Assembly: GCA_022627495.1 (NCBI GenBank)
Contig: JAKEGJ010000022.1
Span: 43,848 to 107,847 of the forward strand
DNA: 64,000 bases
DNA from: Microcaldota archaeon
GTDB lineage: Archaea > Micrarchaeota > Micrarchaeia > Anstonellales > Bilamarchaeaceae
Direction: 5' to 3'
In this document: in pieces, positions 61,162-64,000 of the stretch
Layout: the number at the start of each line of letters is the position of its first letter
Numbering within the stretch: the stretch's first letter is position 1
Position numbers and translations under genes: made by a program
Notes under the pieces: generated by a model
The model's input: the letters and a program-made list of their open reading frames with translations, nothing else
Told to the model about the DNA's origin: nothing
Database searches by the model: none

Positions 61162-62634
61162 ATGGATTTCAACAGGGAACTCAAAAAACCAGACTTCAGG
61201 AAGATAAACGATTACGTGTGGGAAATAGGCACGGACTTCAAGCAGGGCATGCGCGTGCCCGCACGGATATACGCCAGCGAGGGGCTTATCAGGCAGATGG
61301 ACGCGATGGTCTATGACCAGATAACGAACGTAGCAACTTTGCCAGGCATCGTGAATTATGCGTATTGCATGCCTGACGGCCACAGCGGATACGGGTTCCC
61401 CATCGGCGGCGTCGCGGCGATGGACATCGGGGACGGGGGCGTCATATCCCCCGGAGGCATCGGATTCGACATCAACTGCGGCATGCGGCTGTTGCGGACA
61501 GACCTGACAATCAAGGACGTCCGGCCCCACCTCAAGACGATAGTCGACAAGCTTTTCGAGCGCGTCCCTTCCGGCGTGGGAAGCAAGGGGTTTGTCCGGC
61601 TCGATGCGCAGGGCTTCCGCAAGGTCATCGAGGAGGGCGCGCCGTGGTGCGTTCAGCAGGGATACGGATGGTCTGACGACCTTGGGGCCACGGAGCTGGG
61701 CGGGCGCGACGAAGGGGCGGACGGGAAGGCCGTCAGCGACAGGGCCGTCGAGCGTGGCAAGAGCCAGATTGGGACGCTTGGAAGCGGCAACCACTACCTC
61801 GAGATACAGCATGTGCGGCCGGAGAACATATTCGACGAGGCGCTTGCGAAGAAATGGGGGATATTCCCGGACCAGATTGTGATAATGTTCCATTGCGGTT
61901 CCCGGGGGTTTGGCCACCAGGTGGCCACAGACTACCTGAACCAGTTCCTCTCGGTGATGGAGAGCAAGTATAAGATAAAGATCCTGGACCGCGAACTCGC
62001 CTGCGCGCCGTTTGCCTCGCCCGAGGGCCAGGGCTATTTCAAGGCGATGAAATGCGCCATGAACATGAGCTTTGCGAACCGGCAGACGATAGTCCACCGC
62101 GTCCGCGAGGTGTTTTCCGAGGTGTTCGGACAGGACGCCGAGAAGCTGGGCATGAAGCAGGTGTACGACGTCTCGCACAACCGCGCCTCGGTCGAGAAGC
62201 ACAAGGTAGATGGCGTGATGAAAGAGCTTGTCGTTCACCGGAAGGGGGCCACCGCCGCGTACGGCCCCGGAAGGGAGGACCTCGCACCGAGGTTCCGCGA
62301 CGACGGCCAGCCCGTAATCATCGGGGGCAGCATGGAAACGGGGAGCTACCTCCTAGCAGGCGTTCCGAGCGGGGCCGAGACGTGGTTCACGACCGCGCAC
62401 GGCTCGGGCAGGACGATGTCCCGGACAAGGGCCAAACAGATGTACCGCGGCGATGCGCTCCAGAAAGAGATGGAGGGCCGCGGGATATACGTAAAGACGG
62501 CCTCTTTTGCCGGCCTTGCCGAGGAGGCGGGCGCGGCGTACAAGAACATTGACGAGGTCATCGAGGCGACGCACCAGGCGGGCATCTCGAAGAAGGTGGC
62601 GAAGCTCGTGCCCATCGGCAATGTCAAAGGGTGA
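61162..62634 (+). CDS. rtcB: tRNA-splicing ligase RtcB
   Basis: 490 residues. Manganese and GMP-site residues are in GGIGFDINCGMRLLRT, GTLGSGNHYLEIQHV, HCGSRGFGHQ and the guanylylated His motif AHGSGRTMSR. RtcB joins 2',3'-cyclic phosphate and 5'-OH RNA ends, the final step of archaeal tRNA splicing. No intein or archease gene is visible here. AGGTGTG supports ATG 61162. Confidence 0.97.
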   Translation: MDFNRELKKPDFRKINDYVWEIGTDFKQGMRVPARIYASEGLIRQMDAMVYDQITNVATLPGIVNYAYCMPDGHSGYGFPIGGVAAMDIGDGGVISPGGIGFDINCGMRLLRTDLTIKDVRPHLKTIVDKLFERVPSGVGSKGFVRLDAQGFRKVIEEGAPWCVQQGYGWSDDLGATELGGRDEGADGKAVSDRAVERGKSQIGTLGSGNHYLEIQHVRPENIFDEALAKKWGIFPDQIVIMFHCGSRGFGHQVATDYLNQFLSVMESKYKIKILDRELACAPFASPEGQGYFKAMKCAMNMSFANRQTIVHRVREVFSEVFGQDAEKLGMKQVYDVSHNRASVEKHKVDGVMKELVVHRKGATAAYGPGREDLAPRFRDDGQPVIIGGSMETGSYLLAGVPSGAETWFTTAHGSGRTMSRTRAKQMYRGDALQKEMEGRGIYVKTASFAGLAEEAGAAYKNIDEVIEATHQAGISKKVAKLVPIGNVKG

Positions 62635-62662
62635 GCGGCGTCGGTCCGGTGGCATGTGATAA

Positions 62663-62671
62663 TTTATAAAT
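62663..62671 (+). promoter_or_regulatory. TATA box of the sigma-like gene
   Basis: TTTATAAAT lies about 26 bp before the ATG at 62693. This is the standard archaeal promoter geometry and implies that the gene is read by the host TBP/TFB machinery, as a leaderless mRNA. Confidence 0.6.
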
Positions 62672-62692
62672 AAATCTGATAAATAAGGATAT

Positions 62693-63808
62693 ATGCAGCC
62701 TGCCAGAAAGAGGGTTGTCCTGCCAGAGCCCGGCGCTTCGAAGGGCATGCCTGCGAAAGCGGCCCCGGGACTTGAAGGAATAATGAACAACCGCGTCATG
62801 GAAATGGATGATTGCCGTTATCTGAAAGCGATGTACGATAAGGCCGCCATGTCGAGGAAATTCCTGGAAATTGCCGAGGAGCGCCGGATTTTCGAGATAT
62901 ATGAGAATGCCTCGGCCGCCCGCAGGGGTCTTGCGGAAAAGCTGGATGGGGCGCGTGGAGGCGACGGCTGCGGGATTAGGCAGGGCGTAAAGGAGCTTGA
63001 AGGCACCATGCAGCTGGCCACTGCGGTGATAATAAGCGAGAATGAAGGGAAGATTCGCCAGACGGCCGCTAAAATGAGGCTTCAGCAGGGGGCGCTGCAT
63101 CTCACGGTCAAGGATCTTATCCAGGCCGGCAGGCTTTCGATTGTGGAAAAGGCCATGGATGCCTTCGACTACCGGCGCGGGATACGGTTCTGGACTTATG
63201 CGGAGCACTGGGTGAAGGACTTTATGAGGCGCCTGGTGAGCGACACCGAAACCGGAATCAGGATACCGATGCACATTTTCGTGGGCCTGAAGGCCATATC
63301 TAAAGCCGCCCGGCTCCACTGGTCCAGGATAGGTACAGAACCCACGTCGCAGGAGATTTCGGCGGCTACGGAAATAAGCCGGAAGAACGTGGAGAGGTAT
63401 TCCGAGATCCAGAGGGCGAGCCGCACCCAGCCCACCGTAGGTTTAGACGGGAAGGAGAAGATACCTGAAATTCCCGATCGGGATTCCGAGAAACCGGATG
63501 ACTTGATAGCCCGCGATGAAGAGGGCGCATTGGTGGGGAGGCTCCTGGCTATCCTCAGTGAGAGGGACAGGGACATAATCAGGAAGAGATTCGGCATCGG
63601 CGGATTCGACGAGCGTACGCGGAAGGAAGTTGCCATCGAGTATGGAATTAGCCGGGAGCGGGTGAGGCAGATTGAGGAAAGCGGCCTGGCGGCCATGAGA
63701 GAGGCATATGCACAGTATGCGGGCGATTTGGATGTCCCCGGACCAAAACCGGATGCCGGCAATGACAATGGCAGGCCATCCGGGTGCAGGGAAGACGACG
63801 CTGCATAG
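62693..63808 (+). CDS. Sigma-70-family factor (regions 2-4)
   Basis: 371 residues. Regions 2.1-2.4 span about 112-196: DLIQAGRLSIVEKAMDAFDY, then RRGIRFWTYAEHWVKDFM and GIRIPMHI. Region 3 is about 197-245. Region 4 (282-338) has LSERDRDIIRKRFGIGGFDE and the recognition helix SRERVRQIEESGL. Of the E. coli melting aromatics, F166, Y169 and W173 are kept but the other Trp is His172; the -10 Gln/Thr pair is Asp/Arg. The -35 helix is well conserved. In bacteria sigma binds RNA polymerase; its partner here is unknown. Sigma factors have been reported in DPANN genomes. Confidence 0.9.
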   Translation: MQPARKRVVLPEPGASKGMPAKAAPGLEGIMNNRVMEMDDCRYLKAMYDKAAMSRKFLEIAEERRIFEIYENASAARRGLAEKLDGARGGDGCGIRQGVKELEGTMQLATAVIISENEGKIRQTAAKMRLQQGALHLTVKDLIQAGRLSIVEKAMDAFDYRRGIRFWTYAEHWVKDFMRRLVSDTETGIRIPMHIFVGLKAISKAARLHWSRIGTEPTSQEISAATEISRKNVERYSEIQRASRTQPTVGLDGKEKIPEIPDRDSEKPDDLIARDEEGALVGRLLAILSERDRDIIRKRFGIGGFDERTRKEVAIEYGISRERVRQIEESGLAAMREAYAQYAGDLDVPGPKPDAGNDNGRPSGCREDDAA

Positions 63809-63954
63809 GAGGGTCGCGGAATGCGCCTGCGCGCAGGCATCTGCCCTGATGAACGGGTTTTGCCGGTTGCCGCGGGCCTGGCGGTGCCGCCCGGAGGGGA
63901 AAATTGTGATTCCTTATAAATGTGACACCTCGAAGGTTCGCATCAGATTTCATA

Positions 63955-64000
63955 TCAGCCCACCTCGGAGCATTCCATCACAACCTTGGCATTGTGGTGG
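63955..64000 (-). CDS. Possible C-terminal fragment of a gene running off the window
   Basis: Fifteen open codons on the minus strand ending at a TGA (63955-63957), reading ...HNAKVVMECSEVG. Too short to identify. Bases 63809-63954 otherwise show only a TATA-like TTATAAAT near 63915-63922. Confidence 0.25.
   Translation of the reverse strand, partial: HHNAKVVMECSEVG

Noticed and set aside
1..64000. CRISPR array or insertion sequence with transposase
   Set aside because: No regularly spaced direct repeats with unique spacers and no transposase, integrase or cas gene were seen.

Overview
The window is a GC-rich archaeal chromosome segment. Archaeal markers include an Sm-like protein, ribosomal proteins L18e, L13, S9, S2, L24e, S28e and L7Ae, RNA polymerase subunit N, EF-1A, a TrmB regulator, a UbiA-type ether-lipid prenyltransferase, archaeal NMN adenylyltransferase, RtcB and archaemetzincin. 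Many genes start at an ATG about 25 bp after a TATA box and have no Shine-Dalgarno site, so leaderless mRNAs look common; other genes, mostly inside operons, have GGAGG/GGTG-type sites. Dense packing, many tiny zinc/cysteine proteins, single-pass proteins with Cys-rich repeats and a bacterial-type sigma-70 factor suggest a DPANN archaeon, perhaps Diapherotrites. That placement is inference.

Layout. 1-5.3 kb: Sm protein, tRNA-Ala with hairpin repeats behind it, a run of surface lipoproteins and a divergent TrmB regulator. 5.3-14.9 kb: SMC, NadM, several unknowns, an MFS carrier, agmatinase and an HPr-kinase-like protein. 14.9-23.8 kb: methyltransferase-like proteins, two Lrp/AsnC regulators, an ether-lipid prenyltransferase, the L18e-L13-S9-RpoN operon, a tRNA-Pro interrupted in its T-arm, and S2. 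23.8-31.5 kb: a Cys-rich membrane protein, EF-1A, a transglutaminase-like/TPR protein, AsnRS, a broken GNAT gene and the L7Ae-S28e-L24e-NDK operon. 31.6-44.7 kb: NikR and a ZIP metal transporter, small zinc and membrane proteins, then a redox block with [NiFe] hydrogenase small and large subunits, its C-terminal protease, a flavin reductase, DsbA-like and thioredoxin/CcdA-like proteins and a cysteine desulfurase. 44.7-53.2 kb: HIT, CDGSH Fe-S protein, archaemetzincin, tRNA-His, a metallo-beta-lactamase nuclease, an XPF nuclease, a PIN protein, a hairpin-rich intergenic array and a LonB-type ATPase without a protease domain. 53.2-64 kb: ion and amino-acid transporters, a Kazal-domain lipoprotein, tRNA-Glu with an intron, RtcB and the sigma-70-like gene.

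How parts fit: NikR and ZIP could supply nickel to the hydrogenase, whose electrons could pass to NAD(P) through the nearby reductase. RtcB would be the ligase needed after excision of the tRNA introns seen here. The most unusual items are the full sigma-70 region 2-4 protein expressed from an archaeal TATA promoter; two hairpins that present the same 28-29-nt loop on unrelated stems (51.2-51.5 kb); covarying hairpin repeats that duplicate the 3' end of tRNA-Ala; and a tRNA-Pro whose T-loop looks like a 7-nt micro-exon between two introns.
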